DNA of 64,000 bases from Molossus alvarezi (taxonomy: Eukaryota > Chordata > Mammalia > Chiroptera > Molossidae), in NCBI GenBank assembly GCA_037176705.1, contig CM073886.1, positions 89,935,501-89,999,500 on the forward strand, given 5' to 3'. Position 1 is the first letter of the stretch. Each line of letters begins with the position of its first letter. This document shows, piece by piece, positions 26,577 to 37,250 of this stretch. The translations under genes and the position numbers were made by a program. The notes under the pieces are model-generated. The model ran no database searches. It was not told the DNA's origin and saw only the letters and a program-made list of their open reading frames with translations.

Positions 26577-29161
26577 ACAATTATACAGCAACAAATTTGG
26601 CAATCTAAGCAAAATGGACAAATTTCTAGAAACACATAGTCTCCCAAAACTGAACCAGTAAAAGATAGAAAACTTGAACAGACCAATAACAACAAAAGAA
26701 TTTGAAGATGTAATCAAAACTCTCCCAGCAAATAAAAGCCCAGGCCCGGGTGGCTTCACAGAGGAGTTTTACTGAAAATTCAAAGAAGAACTAATACCGA
26801 TTCTCCTCAAACTATTTCAAAAAATTCAAGAAGAAGGAACACTTCCAAACTTGTTTTATGAGGCCAGCATAATTCTAATTCCAAAACCAGAAAAAGACAC
26901 TACAAAGAAAGAAAACTTCAGGCCAATATCCGTGATGAACATAGATGCCAAAATCCTGAACAAAATACTAGCAAATCGAATCCAGCATTACATCAAAAAA
27001 ATTATTCACCATAACCAAGTGGAATTCATCCCAGGGATGCAAGGCTGGTACAATATTCACAAATCAATAAATATGATACACCATGTAAACAAATTGAAAG
27101 ATAAAAATCATATGATCATATCAATAGATGCTGAAAATGCATTTGACAAAATTCAGCACCCATTTCTGATAAAAACGCTCAACAATGTGGGAATAGAGGG
27201 ATCATATCTCGACATAATAAAGGCCATATATGAAAGACCTACAGCCAACATCATACTCAATGGGCAAAAACTAAAAGCATTTCCCTTAAGAACAGGAACA
27301 AGACAAGGATGCCCACTTTTGCCACACTTAGTTAACATAGTACTGGAAGTCTTAGCCACAGCAATCAGACATGAAGAAAAAATAAAAGGGATACAAATTG
27401 GAAAGGAGGAAGTGAAACTTTCATTATTCACAGATGGCATGATACTATACGTAGAAAACCCCAAAGACTCCATCAAAAATTTACTAGACTTAATAAATGA
27501 ATTTGGCAAAGTAGTAGAATACAAAATTAACGTCAAGAAATCAACGGCATTCTTATACATCAATGATGAAGTCCCAGAAAGAGAAACTAAAAAAACTATC
27601 CCATTTACCATTGTAGCAAAAAAAATATTAAGATACCTAGGAATAAACTTAACCAAAGAAATAAATAAACCTATTTGCAGAAAACTAAAGGTCATTAAAA
27701 AAAAGAAATAGAGGAAGATATAGAAAAGTGGAAGCACATACCTTGTTCATGGATTGAAAGAATAACATCATTAAAATGTCCATACTACCTAAAGCAATCT
27801 ATAGATTAAATGCAATCCCCATCAAAATACCAATGACATACTTCACAGAACTAGAACAAATACTTCAAAAGTTCAGATGGAACCAAAAAAGTCCCCGAAT
27901 AGCCACAGCAATCTTGAAAAAGAAGAACAAAGTTGGAGGGATCACATTACCAGATTTCAGGTTATACTACAAAGCCACTGTAAACAAAACAGCCTGGTAC
28001 TGGCACAAGAACGGGCAGATAGATCAATGGAACAGAATAGAGAACCCAGAAATGAATCCAAGATATTATGCTCAATTAATATTTGACAAAGGGGGCAAGA
28101 GCATACAATGGAGTAAAGACAGCCTCTTTAATAAATGGTGTTGGGAAAATTGGACAGCTAAATGCAAAAAAATAAAACAAGACCATTAACTTATACCATA
28201 CACAAAAATAAACTCAATATGGATAAAAGACTTAAATGTGACTTGTGAATCCATAAAAATCCTAGAAGAAAATTGTAGGCAACAAAGTTTCGGACATCAT
28301 ACGCAGCAGAATTTTCACTGATACATCACCTAAGGCAACAGAAACAAAGGAGAAAATGAACGCATGAGACTACATCAAACTCAAAAGCTTCTGCACAGCA
28401 AAAGAAACAACCACCAAAATGGAAAGGCAACCCACTCTATGGGAGAACATCATTGCCAATGATATATCAGATAAGGGGTTAATTTCCAAAATATATAGAG
28501 TGCTCACACAGCTCAACAAAAAGAAGACAAAGAACCCAATTTAAAAATGGGCAGAGGAACTAAATAGACACCTCTCCAAACAAGACATACAAATGGCTAA
28601 GAGACATATGAAGAAATGCTCAACATCACTAATCAGAAAGATGCAAATTAAAACAACAATGAGGTATCACCTCACACCTGTCAGAATGGCCGCCATCAAC
28701 AAATCACCAAACAACAAGTTTTGGTGAGGTTGTGGAGAAAAGGGGACTCTAGTACACTGCTGGCAGGAATGCAGACTGGTGCAGCCACTATGGAAAACAA
28801 TATGGTGTTACCTCAAAAAATTAAAGATTGAACTGCAATTTGACCCAGTGATCCCACTTTTAGGAATATACCCTAAGAAGCCTGAAACATCAATCAGAAA
28901 GAATATATGTACCCCCATGTTCATAGCAGCACTACTTACAATAGCTAAGATCTGGAAACAGCCAAAATGTCCATCAGTAGACAAATGGATAAAAAAAAGC
29001 TGTGGTACATATACACAATGGAGTACTATGCAGCTGTAAGAAAGAAAGATCTCTTATCCTTTGAGACGACAAGGAGGGACCTGGAGAGTATTATCCTAAG
29101 CGAAACAAGCCAAGCAGAGAAAGACAAATATCACATGATCTCACTTATTTGTGAAATATAA
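26577..29161 (+). pseudogene. L1 ORF2 remnant (RT and C-terminal region, no endonuclease)
   Basis: ORF2p normally supplies endonuclease and reverse transcriptase. Here the endonuclease is deleted and the frame opens in the linker before RT ([15 protein letters not shown]). Stops include TAA at 26659 and TGA at 26773; the second is CGA in the sister copy, a typical CpG transition. The longest piece is 286 codons (26851-27711), with [15 protein letters not shown] and [10 protein letters not shown]. The catalytic FADD box reads FTDG at 27427-27438. A frameshift at about 27700 and others further on separate the C-terminal pieces (27776-28189, 28779-29161). Confidence 0.9.
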
Positions 29162-29442
29162 TGAACATAACAGTATGAGGAACAGGGTAGTCCCAGAGAT
29201 GTGGAAGTGGAGTACAGACTGACAATCCCCAGAAGAGGGGATGAAGGGGGAGATAAACCACAGAACTTATATGCATGTATAGATGAACAATGGACATGGA
29301 CAACAAAGCTGGGGACTGGGCGGGAAGGGTCAGGGAGGGGCTTATCAGTGGGGGGAAAAGGAGAACATCTGTAACAAAAATAAATTAATTAATTAAATTA
29401 AAAAGAAGAAATATTGAAGAGAAAAAATAAAGATAATCTATA

Positions 29443-29812
29443 TATACTCTTTCCTTTTGCATTACATGAGTGGTATTATACTATGAACATTATTTTGTTC
29501 CTTGTTTATAGAATTACATTGTTCTTTTTAACAGCTGCATAGAATTCCATTCAATGAATGTATCACATTTATTTAACTAGTTCCAGTGACAATGCATATT
29601 TAGATTGTTTCTAGTCTGCCATAATAAACAACGCTGTAATAAACAGAATTGTTTACTTAATACTTCACACCAGTGCAAGTGTATCTTTGGACGTATTTCT
29701 ACATATAGAATTACATTTTTTTCTGTAATAGATATTGCCTAATATGTCTTCAGAGCATTGATCCAATTTATATTCCCACCAGGAATTTATGAGGGTGCTT
29801 ATTCCCACAGTC
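29443..29812 (-). mobile_element. Ancient L1M fragment, right part of a split copy
   Basis: Continues the element at 24330-24442. The plus strand shows reversed ORF2/3' UTR words (TAACAGCTGCATAGAATTCC, TGTATCACATTTATTTAAC, TATATTCCCACCAGGAATTTATGAGGGTGC). Confidence 0.75.
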
Positions 29813-29829
29813 AACACAGAGACAGTCCA

Positions 29830-30250
29830 TTAGTTATCTATCACTGTGTAACAAATTAGCACAACACTTCATAGCTAAAAGCAACATGCACTGTCTCATA
29901 GTTTCTGTGAGTATAGCTAGGTAGTTCTGCCTCACTGTCTCTCACAAGTCTTACGTGGGGCTGGGAAATCCACTCCCACAACATCTCATTCACATGTCTG
30001 TTGGCAGAAAGTCTCGCTTCCATGCTGACTGTTGGCAGGATGCCTCAGTTTCTCACCATGTGGACTTCGCCACAGGACTCCATAAGGGTCTTCATGACAA
30101 TAGCAATTGGCTCTCCGCAGAGCAAGTGAACCGAGAGAGAGAGTAAGTCGGAAACAGGGTTGCCATATATGAACTTCCGTAATCTAGTCTGAGAAATCAC
30201 AAACCATCATATCTACTGTATTTTATTCATTAAAATGAGTCACTAAGTTC
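29830..30250 (-). mobile_element. MLT1-like MaLR LTR
   Basis: Reverse MLT1 pattern: TTAGTTATCTATCACTGTG, AACAAATTAGCACAACACTTC, TCATAGTTTCTGTG, CTCTCACAAG, and later CCACAGGACTCCATAAGGG and GCAGAGCAAGTGAACCGAGAG. Solo, non-coding fossil LTR. Confidence 0.7.
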
Positions 30251-30429
30251 AGCCCACACTCTGCAGGAGAAGAATAAGTACCCTCTCCTGAGAAGGAAGA
30301 ATATCAAAGAAATTGTGGATATATTTCTAAACAACTACAGTGTTATCAAACTTTTTATTGACATTTTGATAAGTGGAAATGGTATCTGTTATAGTTTTAA
30401 TGTGCATTTCCTTAATATGAACAAGACTA

Positions 30430-30548
30430 AGTATTTTTTTAACAATTTCACTGAAGTATAATTGATATATAAAGGACTGCACATATTTAATGTGTATAAC
30501 TTCATGCAAACACATAATGTCATTACCACAATCAAAACAATAGACACT
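30430..30548 (-). mobile_element. L1M 3' UTR fragment
   Basis: Plus strand TTTCACTGAAGTATAATTGATATATAAAGGACTGC and the following phrase are the reversed L1M 3' UTR pattern. Confidence 0.55.
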
Positions 30549-30890
30549 TCCAAGATAAACAAAATTGACAAAACTTTAGCTAGAAAAACTAAGTAAAAAG
30601 AGGAAAAACTCAAATTTAAAAATCAGAAATGAAAGATGACATATTACAACTGATACCAGATATATAAGAAAGAATTATAAGAAGTTACTATAAAAAATTA
30701 TATGCCAACATATTGGATAACCTAGGAGAAATAGATAAATTCCTAGATACTTACAACCTACCAAAACTGGATCATGAAGAAACAGAAAATTCCAACAAAC
30801 CAATAATGAGTAAGGAGATTGACTCAGTAATCAGAAATCTCCCAGTAAAGAAAAGCCCAGGACCAGATGTTTCACTACTGAATTCTGAGT
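30549..30890 (+). mobile_element. Old L1 ORF2 fragment
   Basis: Reads as degraded ORF2 upstream of RT: the 79-codon frame 30713-30952 has [20 protein letters not shown] and [20 protein letters not shown], the linker and first RT motif of L1. Confidence 0.8.
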
Positions 30891-30894
30891 ATTT

Positions 30895-31500
30895 TTTAAA
30901 AGAATCATTTATCTATCCTTTCTGTAAACTTTCTATTCATGACCTTTGCTGATGTTTCTGTTGGGGTTTAGGGGTTTATCTACAGATGTGTGTTATATCT
31001 TTCTGCTTGTTGATTTCTTTTGTGCTGGCACTTTTTTTTTTTTTTTTTTTTTGGTCATGTCAACACTTTTTGTGAAATTAAAATGTTCAAATGTTTCTTA
31101 TCTGGAACATCCTAGAAACACCTTCCTTCTGAGATAATTTTTTTTTTTTTATCCTCACCAGAGGACACCTTTCCATTTTTTGTTCAGATAGAGTGGAAGG
31201 GAGAGAGAGAAACATCGATGTGAAAGGGACACATCAAGTGGTTGCCACCCGCACGACCAACCAGGGCCGGGGACAAACTGCAACTGAGGTACATACATGC
31301 CCTTAGCGGGAACTGAACCTGGGTCTCTCTGGACCACAGGCCAACACTCTAACCACTGAGCCAAACCAGCCAGGGCTGAGATAATTTTTTAATACACCAT
31401 GTTTCCTTCTGTATTTTTGTTATTTCTTTTACATTCAAATCTTTAATTTATCTAAAATGTGTTTTGGTATAGGTGTGATGTAAAGAACCAAACACCCCCC
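30895..31500 (-). mobile_element. Old L1 fragments around a SINE insertion
   Basis: Minus-strand L1-like sequence on either side of the SINE at 31144-31376 (left GATGTTTCTGTTGGGG; right ..TTTAATTTATCTAAAATGTG). It ends in a poly(C) run at about 31493-31507. Assignment of the left part is weak. Confidence 0.45.
31144..31376 (-). mobile_element. VES SINE with 14-bp target-site duplication
   Basis: Younger VES SINE, minus orientation, flanked by TGAGATAATTTTTT at 31130-31143 and 31377-31390. The body has a short (GA) tract and a complete tRNA head. Confidence 0.93.
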
Positions 31501-31507
31501 CCCCCCC

Positions 31508-32179
31508 GACATACCCGCAAAGGCTGACTACCTAGATTCACCATATCATCCATTGAATAGTTGTTATTTTCTCCTTGTATCAGTTAATGTCCTGTCAGGA
31601 CATCTAAAAGAACTTTAGCTACTGTAAACAGAGGAACGTTAATGCAATGAGTTAGTGACAGAGACACTAGGTGGGCAAAGGAAGAAAGGGATACTAGTCA
31701 GTGATCACAAATCCCCTGGATCCTGGGATAGAAAACACCAGTTGGTGCTTACCTGCTGGTAGCCTGGTCTTTTTTTTTTTTTTTTGGAATCTCTCTGCAG
31801 ACTCTGAGCAGGAAGCCAAGAACTTAAACTTTAATGATTCTGTGGAAACCACTACCGCTCTCATTAATGCTGGCAGAGCTCAAATTGCCTGCCTCTGATG
31901 CTGCTACTGCTGCCAGAAGAGGCGAGAATTGCCCAAGTCCGACCAATGCCTCCCATTCAGAGAACCGAAGCAAAGAAAGCTGGTGAGGGAAGGTGAGAAT
32001 GCAGGGCCCCGTCTTCCAGCCAGCACCTTTGTAACACAGGAGAGTGTGAAGGTTCAGCATGCAGCTGAGAGCTAACAAGTAATCAGCCCACCTACTGATT
32101 TGAAAAGCCATGTTTATCACAATGAATTTCTCAGTGTGTGAGAGTCTACTTCTAGACTTTCTGGAGGTTTTTTTTCTAT
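31508..32179. other. Unassigned sequence
   Basis: No gene was recognised. It may hold a decayed LTR-type repeat. A poly(T) run lies at about 31770-31786. Confidence 0.35.
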
Positions 32180-33420
32180 TACTCTATTTCAGGTTCAGTG
32201 TGACACTTAAATATTATATGTTTATATATAGTACAGACAGTCTCCTCTCACTATTTTTTAATTTTAGAATTCTTATAGCTTTCCCAAATTGTTTGTTTTT
32301 CCATATAAATTTTGCCTAGTTCCAAAAAAACTCCAGTTTGCATTTTATGGAAAGTATATTATAATCTCAGCATACTTTAAAGAGAATTAATCATTACATA
32401 CTTTAAAGAAATGTAATGATACGATTTCTATCTATTCATTCAGTATACAGTTCATTTGTTCAACTCTCCTTTTGTGATCCTCACTAGTATTTACATTTTT
32501 TTTCTACAGATCTTGCATATTTCTTGTTAAGTTTATTCATAATTACTTCATGTATTTTGTATTTGCTCTGGGGGGCCTCTTGTTCTGACAAACGTTTGTA
32601 TATATGAAAGCTATTGATTTCCATATATGATCTTTGTTTACTCATCATACTGAATTCCCTGATTGAAACAGTATTTCAATTTACTCTCCCTTGGATTCTT
32701 GAGGCAAATAGTGATCTGCTAATAATTATAATTTTATGTCCTCTATTTCAGCTTTTAATCCACTTATTTCTTTCTCTTCTCTACTTGTACTGAAGAACAT
32801 CACCAGACCGTGATAAATAACACTCGTGACAGTGTGTCTTCCTTTGTTCCAGTTTTAATAGGAATCTTCCACTCTTTCACGTACACATATTTCTGGGTTT
32901 CTGAGTAATAGAGTAATATCTATTAATTTCAATTTTATTGAAACTCTATAAAAATCAAGAATAGGTGTTGAATTTTCTCAACAGCCTTTACGACATTCAT
33001 AGAAATAATCATATGATTTTTCTATTTATATCTATTAATGTGAAATATATTAACAAATAAACAAGTATTGAAATATCCCTGCATTCATGGAATAAATCCC
33101 TTTGGTCATGCAATATTAATCTTTTAATATGCTATCTCTTCATATATATTTTATTTAGTGTTGTTGCATTGATCGTCGTGAGTGAAATTGACCCGTAGGC
33201 TTGTGTGTACCTGTGGGTACATGTGCGCTCTTTGTCCTCATACATTTTAAGTTGATTTTTCAGAGAGTGACCTTGCTACCAGTCTCCTTGGGGTTCCTTT
33301 CAGTGGCCTACTGTAAGTTGATTTCAATAAAATTGATCTTTTAAATATAAATATTGGACTTGATGTTTATTCCTGATCATTTTACTTTATGGTTGTATTT
33401 TATTGCAGCAATATACCAAC
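32180..33420 (-). mobile_element. Old L1M ORF2 fragment
   Basis: Minus-strand ORF2 RT region. Plus-strand marker words include TTGAATTTTCTCAACAGCC, AATCATATGATTTTTCTATTT, TATCCCTGCATTCATGGAATAAATCCC and TTTAATATGCTATC. Very diverged. Confidence 0.8.
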
Positions 33421-33474
33421 ATCTTTTTCATTCCTGACTTCTGTCCATATAGTCTAATCTGTAATTTGAAAAAC

Positions 33475-33646
33475 AGTTAGCAGTTGTAATAACAATGTAT
33501 AGTGCCAGGTGGGTACTGGAAATATCAGGGGGAACACTTTGTAAAGTATGTGATTGTCTAACCACTATGTTATACACCTGAAACTAATGCAGAATAATAT
33601 TGAATGTAAACTGTAACTGAAAAAATTTTCCAAAACTATTTTTTAA
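33475..33646 (+). mobile_element. L1MA-like 3' end
   Basis: Typical tail: TGTCTAACCACTATGTTATACACCTGAAACTAATGCAGAATAATATTG.. followed by an A/T-rich end. A SINE inserted at its tail. Confidence 0.75.
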
Positions 33647-33659
33647 AAAGAATACAGGG

Positions 33660-33883
33660 AAACCCTGGCTGGCTGGCTGGCTCATTGGTTGGAGCCTTGT
33701 CCTGTACACCAAAAGGTTTCAGGTTCGATTCTGGTTAGAGCACATACCTAGGTTGGGGGTTAAATCCCGGGTTGGGGTGAGTACAGGGGCAACCGATAGA
33801 TCTTTCTCTCCCCCACCTCTGTAAATCAATTTTTTAAAACAAACAAAAAAAGAAAACATATCATTGGTTGAGGATTAAAAAAT
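33660..33883 (+). mobile_element. Older VES-like SINE with 13-bp target-site duplication
   Basis: Diverged SINE with a (GGCT)n-expanded head, B box GGTTCGATTCTGG and an A-rich tail ending GGTTGAGGATTAAAA. It is flanked by AAAGAATACAGGG at 33647-33659 and 33884-33896. Confidence 0.85.
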
Positions 33884-33896
33884 AAAGAATACAGGG

Positions 33897-34624
33897 GAAA
33901 TAAACTTAAGGAAGATATTTTTAAAAGGAAAGAAAAAGAAACACAGTTGGAAGATGGATCAAAAGCCAGTAGATAAACTGGCCTATATCCTCTCCTTACC
34001 TTGTAAAAAAATGCAGAAAAAAAAATCAGAATCAAGTAATGACCCTCCATGCCACAAAGGGAGAAACTCAAGAAATACTTTCTAGTGGGATGTCAGGTAA
34101 AGAACTGCCCGTCAAAGCCTCCTGGAGCCAATAAGAAGGGAGCTGTGGAAGCTAGGACCTGAGAGACTCTCTACGGCCATTGCTGGGCTTCCAGAGGTGT
34201 CTTTCTTTAATTAAAAGGCAGAAAGCATGTTGCAAACTTGGCCTAAGGGCTGTAAGTGTGAGGTCATTTACGATTGTTCACTCCAGGCCTAAGTTATAGC
34301 TTCAAACACTCATACTTTTTCTTATGGTCAGAAATCAGGAGACAGCCTGTCAGAAGGCATTAGTCACATTTGCTCAAAATTCCTACCCTGTATGATGGCA
34401 GAAGAACACACATTTCCAAGGTTTGTTTTGTTGACTGAGAAACAACGAGGAGTTTGTTTTGGAAACTATTACAGGATGCAATAAAAGTGACCTTTTATAT
34501 CTGATAATGACTACACTCATTTTTTTAGGCTCTGCCTACAATCCCAAAGCAGTTAAAAAAAAAAAAAAAAAAACTAAACAACTATTAGCTTGTCAAACTA
34601 CAACAAATTCTGAACACACATTTA
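33897..34624. other. Unassigned intergenic sequence
   Basis: Nothing recognised apart from a poly(A) run at about 34555-34573. Confidence 0.4.
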
Positions 34625-34958
34625 GAATTGTTATATCTTCTTGGTGAATTGACACTTTTATCATGGCATAATGTCCCTTTACTCCTGGTAATATTTCTTG
34701 CTCTCAGGCCTGCCTTGCCTGATATTAATACAGCCACTCCAGCTTTCTTTTGATTCCTCACTGCGCAATATATCTTTTTCTACCCTTTTACTTTCAATTT
34801 ATCTATGTCTTTATATTTCAAGTGGGTTTCAACTGGATTTAGACAATTTTTACTTTAATTATTGTTATGCTTGAATTTGGGTTTATCGTTTATTTTCTTG
34901 CTCTGTTCTTCCTTTACAGATTTTTTTTTTTTGCTTATTTCAATATTTCTAGTATTCC

Positions 34959-35026
34959 TTTTTTTTTTATCCTCACCCGAGGACATTTTTCCACTTTTTG
35001 TTCAGATAGAGTGGGAGGGAGAGAGA

Positions 35027-35075
<49 letters not shown>

Positions 35076-35232
35076 CAATGTGAAAGGGACACATCGAGTG
35101 CCTGCCACCCACACGACCAACCAAGGCTGGGGATAAACTGCAACCGATGTACGTGCCCTTAGCGGGAACCGAACCCGGGTCTCTCTGGACCACAGGCTGA
35201 CACTCTAACCACTGAGCAAAACTGGCCAGGGC
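34959..35232 (-). mobile_element. VES SINE with expanded (GA)n tract
   Basis: Younger VES SINE, minus orientation, with target-site duplications TCTAGTATTCC at 34948-34958 and 35233-35243. The internal GA run at about 35031-35070 is longer than in sister copies, a microsatellite growing inside the SINE. Confidence 0.93.
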
Positions 35233-35954
35233 TCTAGTATTCCATTTTAATTTACATATTGACATTTGGGATATATTGTTTTCTAGTTTTATATATTACA
35301 TTTACATCCATGATCCATTTTGAGTTAAGTTTTATATTAAGGTACAAAACTTGAGTGAGCCAAGGTTTTTCTTTCTTTTCACTTGGGGGGTGAAGGGGGT
35401 GGCTTATGAATATCCAGACTCAAGTGCCATTTTGGGGGAAAAACTATATTTTCTTCATTAAATTACTACTGAAACTTTGTCAAGTCGGTTGGGCATATTT
35501 ATGCGAGTCTATTTCTGAGATCTCTGTTCTGTTCCATGGATCTATGGGTCTGTCCTCCTACCAGTACCACACAGTCTTGATTACTACAGTTATACAAATC
35601 TTGAAATCATTTAGACTGATTTATTCCACTTTATTCTTCTCCAAAATGTTACCTATTCTAGTCCCTTTTCCTTACCATAGAAATTTTAGAATAATTGTGT
35701 CTATATCTCCAAAAATGTTTTTCTGAAATTTTTATTGGAATTGTGTAGAACCTGTATATCAATTTGAGGATAACTGACATTTTTATTATGTTCACTCTTC
35801 CAATCCACAAACCCAGTATGCCTCACCATTTATTTAGAGTCACTGTGTATGTAAATGTTCAGCTCTAGTGGAAACTGCCTGTTTTTGATGGTGATTGTAC
35901 TAATTTACACTCATCAGAAATGTATGAGAGTTCAGTTCCTCATAAACACTTTTT

Positions 35955-36154
35955 TTCTTCTTTATTGAGAGAGATTTAGAGAGAGAAGAAGGAAAAGAAA
36001 GAGAGAGATAGAAACATCATCAATTGGCCACCTCCTACCTACCCCCCACTAGGGATGGGGCCCGCAACCTGGGCATGTACCCTGACCCGGAATTGAACTG
36101 GTGACCTCTTGGTGCATGGGTTGATTCTCAACCAGTGAGCCACACCAGCTGGGG
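35955..36154 (-). mobile_element. Older VES SINE
   Basis: Older subfamily (sense head GCCCCAGCTGGTGTGGCTCA). Target-site duplications CCTCATAAACACTTTTT at 35938 and CCTCATCAACACTTTTT at 36155 differ at one base. Confidence 0.9.
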
Positions 36155-36299
36155 CCTCATCAACACTTTTTACTTTTGGCCATTATAGTGGGTGTGCAGT
36201 GGTGTTGCATTGTGGTTTTGCATTTCCCTGATAACTAATAACACATTCTTCTTAATGTATACTCTTACATTTTTATGGTTATTTCATAATTTAAGAATT

Positions 36300-36825
36300 A
36301 TTTTATAATTTTCTTTTTTCTAGTTTTATTGAGATATAATTAGCATATAACATTCTATAATTTTAGGTTGTATGATGTAATAATTTTATCTATGTATAGA
36401 TTGTGAAATAATTACTACAATAAGTTTAGCCAATATCAATCACTTCACATAATGAACATTCTTTTTTCTTGTGATAAGAACTTTTAAGACCTATTCTCTT
36501 AGTAGTTTTCAAATATAGAATATGCTGTGGCTAACTATAGTCATTCAGTTTTACATTATATCCCCAGGATTTATCTTATTACTGGAAGGTTGTAGTTTTT
36601 GACAACCTTTCAATTCCCTGGCTCCTATCCTCCCACACCTCAAACTGGGCAACCACAAATCTGATTTCTGTTTCTGCGAGTTTAGTTTTTTTTATATTTA
36701 CATATAAGTGAAATCATACTGTATTTGTCTTTCTACGACTTATTTCACTTAACATTATGCCTTCAAGATCTACCCATGTTGTTGTAAATGGCAGGATTTC
36801 CTTTTTTATGATTGAATATGATTCT

Positions 36826-36861
<36 letters not shown>

Positions 36862-37250
36862 TTTATCCATTCATCCATTGATGGAGACTTAAGTTGTTTC
36901 CATGTCTTGGTTATTGTGAATAATGCTTCAGTGAACATGGGGGTGCAAATATCTCTTTGAAGATAGTAATTTTGTTTCCTTTGGAGATGCACCTAGATGT
37001 GGAATTGCTGGATCATTTGGCATTTCTATTTTTAATTCTGTGAGACAACTTCATACTGTTTTCCATTGTGGCTGCACCAATTTACATTCCCACAAACAGC
37101 GCATGAGGGTTCCCTCTTCTCCACATCTTCTCCAACACATGTTAGTTCTTACCTTTTTGATAATAGCCATTCTGACAGGTGTGAGGTGACTTCTCACTGT
37201 GGTTTTGGTTTGCATTTCCCTGATGATTAGTGATGTTAATTCAGGCACTT
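36300..37250 (-). mobile_element. Old L1 3' UTR and ORF2 3' end
   Basis: Minus-strand L1: reversed 3' UTR (TTTTATTGAGATATAATTAGC) then the ORF2 end (AAGTGAAATCATACTGTATTTGTC, GGGGTGCAAATATCTC, GATGTGGAATTGCTGGATC). A (TG)n run sits inside. Confidence 0.83.
36831..36860. repeat. (TG)n microsatellite
   Basis: Pure TG run of about 15 units inside the old L1 fragment. Confidence 0.9.

Larger units (their letters stand above)
24443..29427 (+). mobile_element. Young L1 with complete 5' end and internal deletion
   Basis: The element starts GATGGCGGCGGGCAG and ends in an A-rich tail. Perfect 15-bp duplications TAAAGATAATCTATA flank it at 24428-24442 and 29428-29442, so the insertion boundaries are exact. 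Order: 5' UTR (24443-26249), ORF1 N-terminal part (26250 onward), ORF2 from just before the RT domain, then the 3' UTR. Compared with the copy at 39313, about 1.7 kb is missing: the ORF1 C-terminal region and the whole ORF2 endonuclease domain. It cannot move by itself. The deletion joint near 26565-26580 has short A-rich homology and, judged against the sister copy, no GT..AG splice signature. Confidence 0.93.
34625..36260 (-). mobile_element. Old L1 (L1M-type), interrupted by two SINEs
   Basis: Minus-strand L1 sequence is seen in three pieces (34625-34947, 35244-35940, 36172-36260). Plus-strand words include TTGATATTAATACAGCCACTCCAGC-like text, TCCATGATCCATTTTGAGTTAA, TGTTCCATGGATCTATGGGTC and TTTGCATTTCCCTGATAACTA. 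The SINEs at 34959 and 35955 inserted into it later. Confidence 0.8.

Noticed and set aside
26851..27711. Retroviral polymerase
   Set aside because: Motifs, order and the surrounding ORF1, 3' UTR and poly(A) tail are those of LINE-1; no LTRs, protease or integrase.
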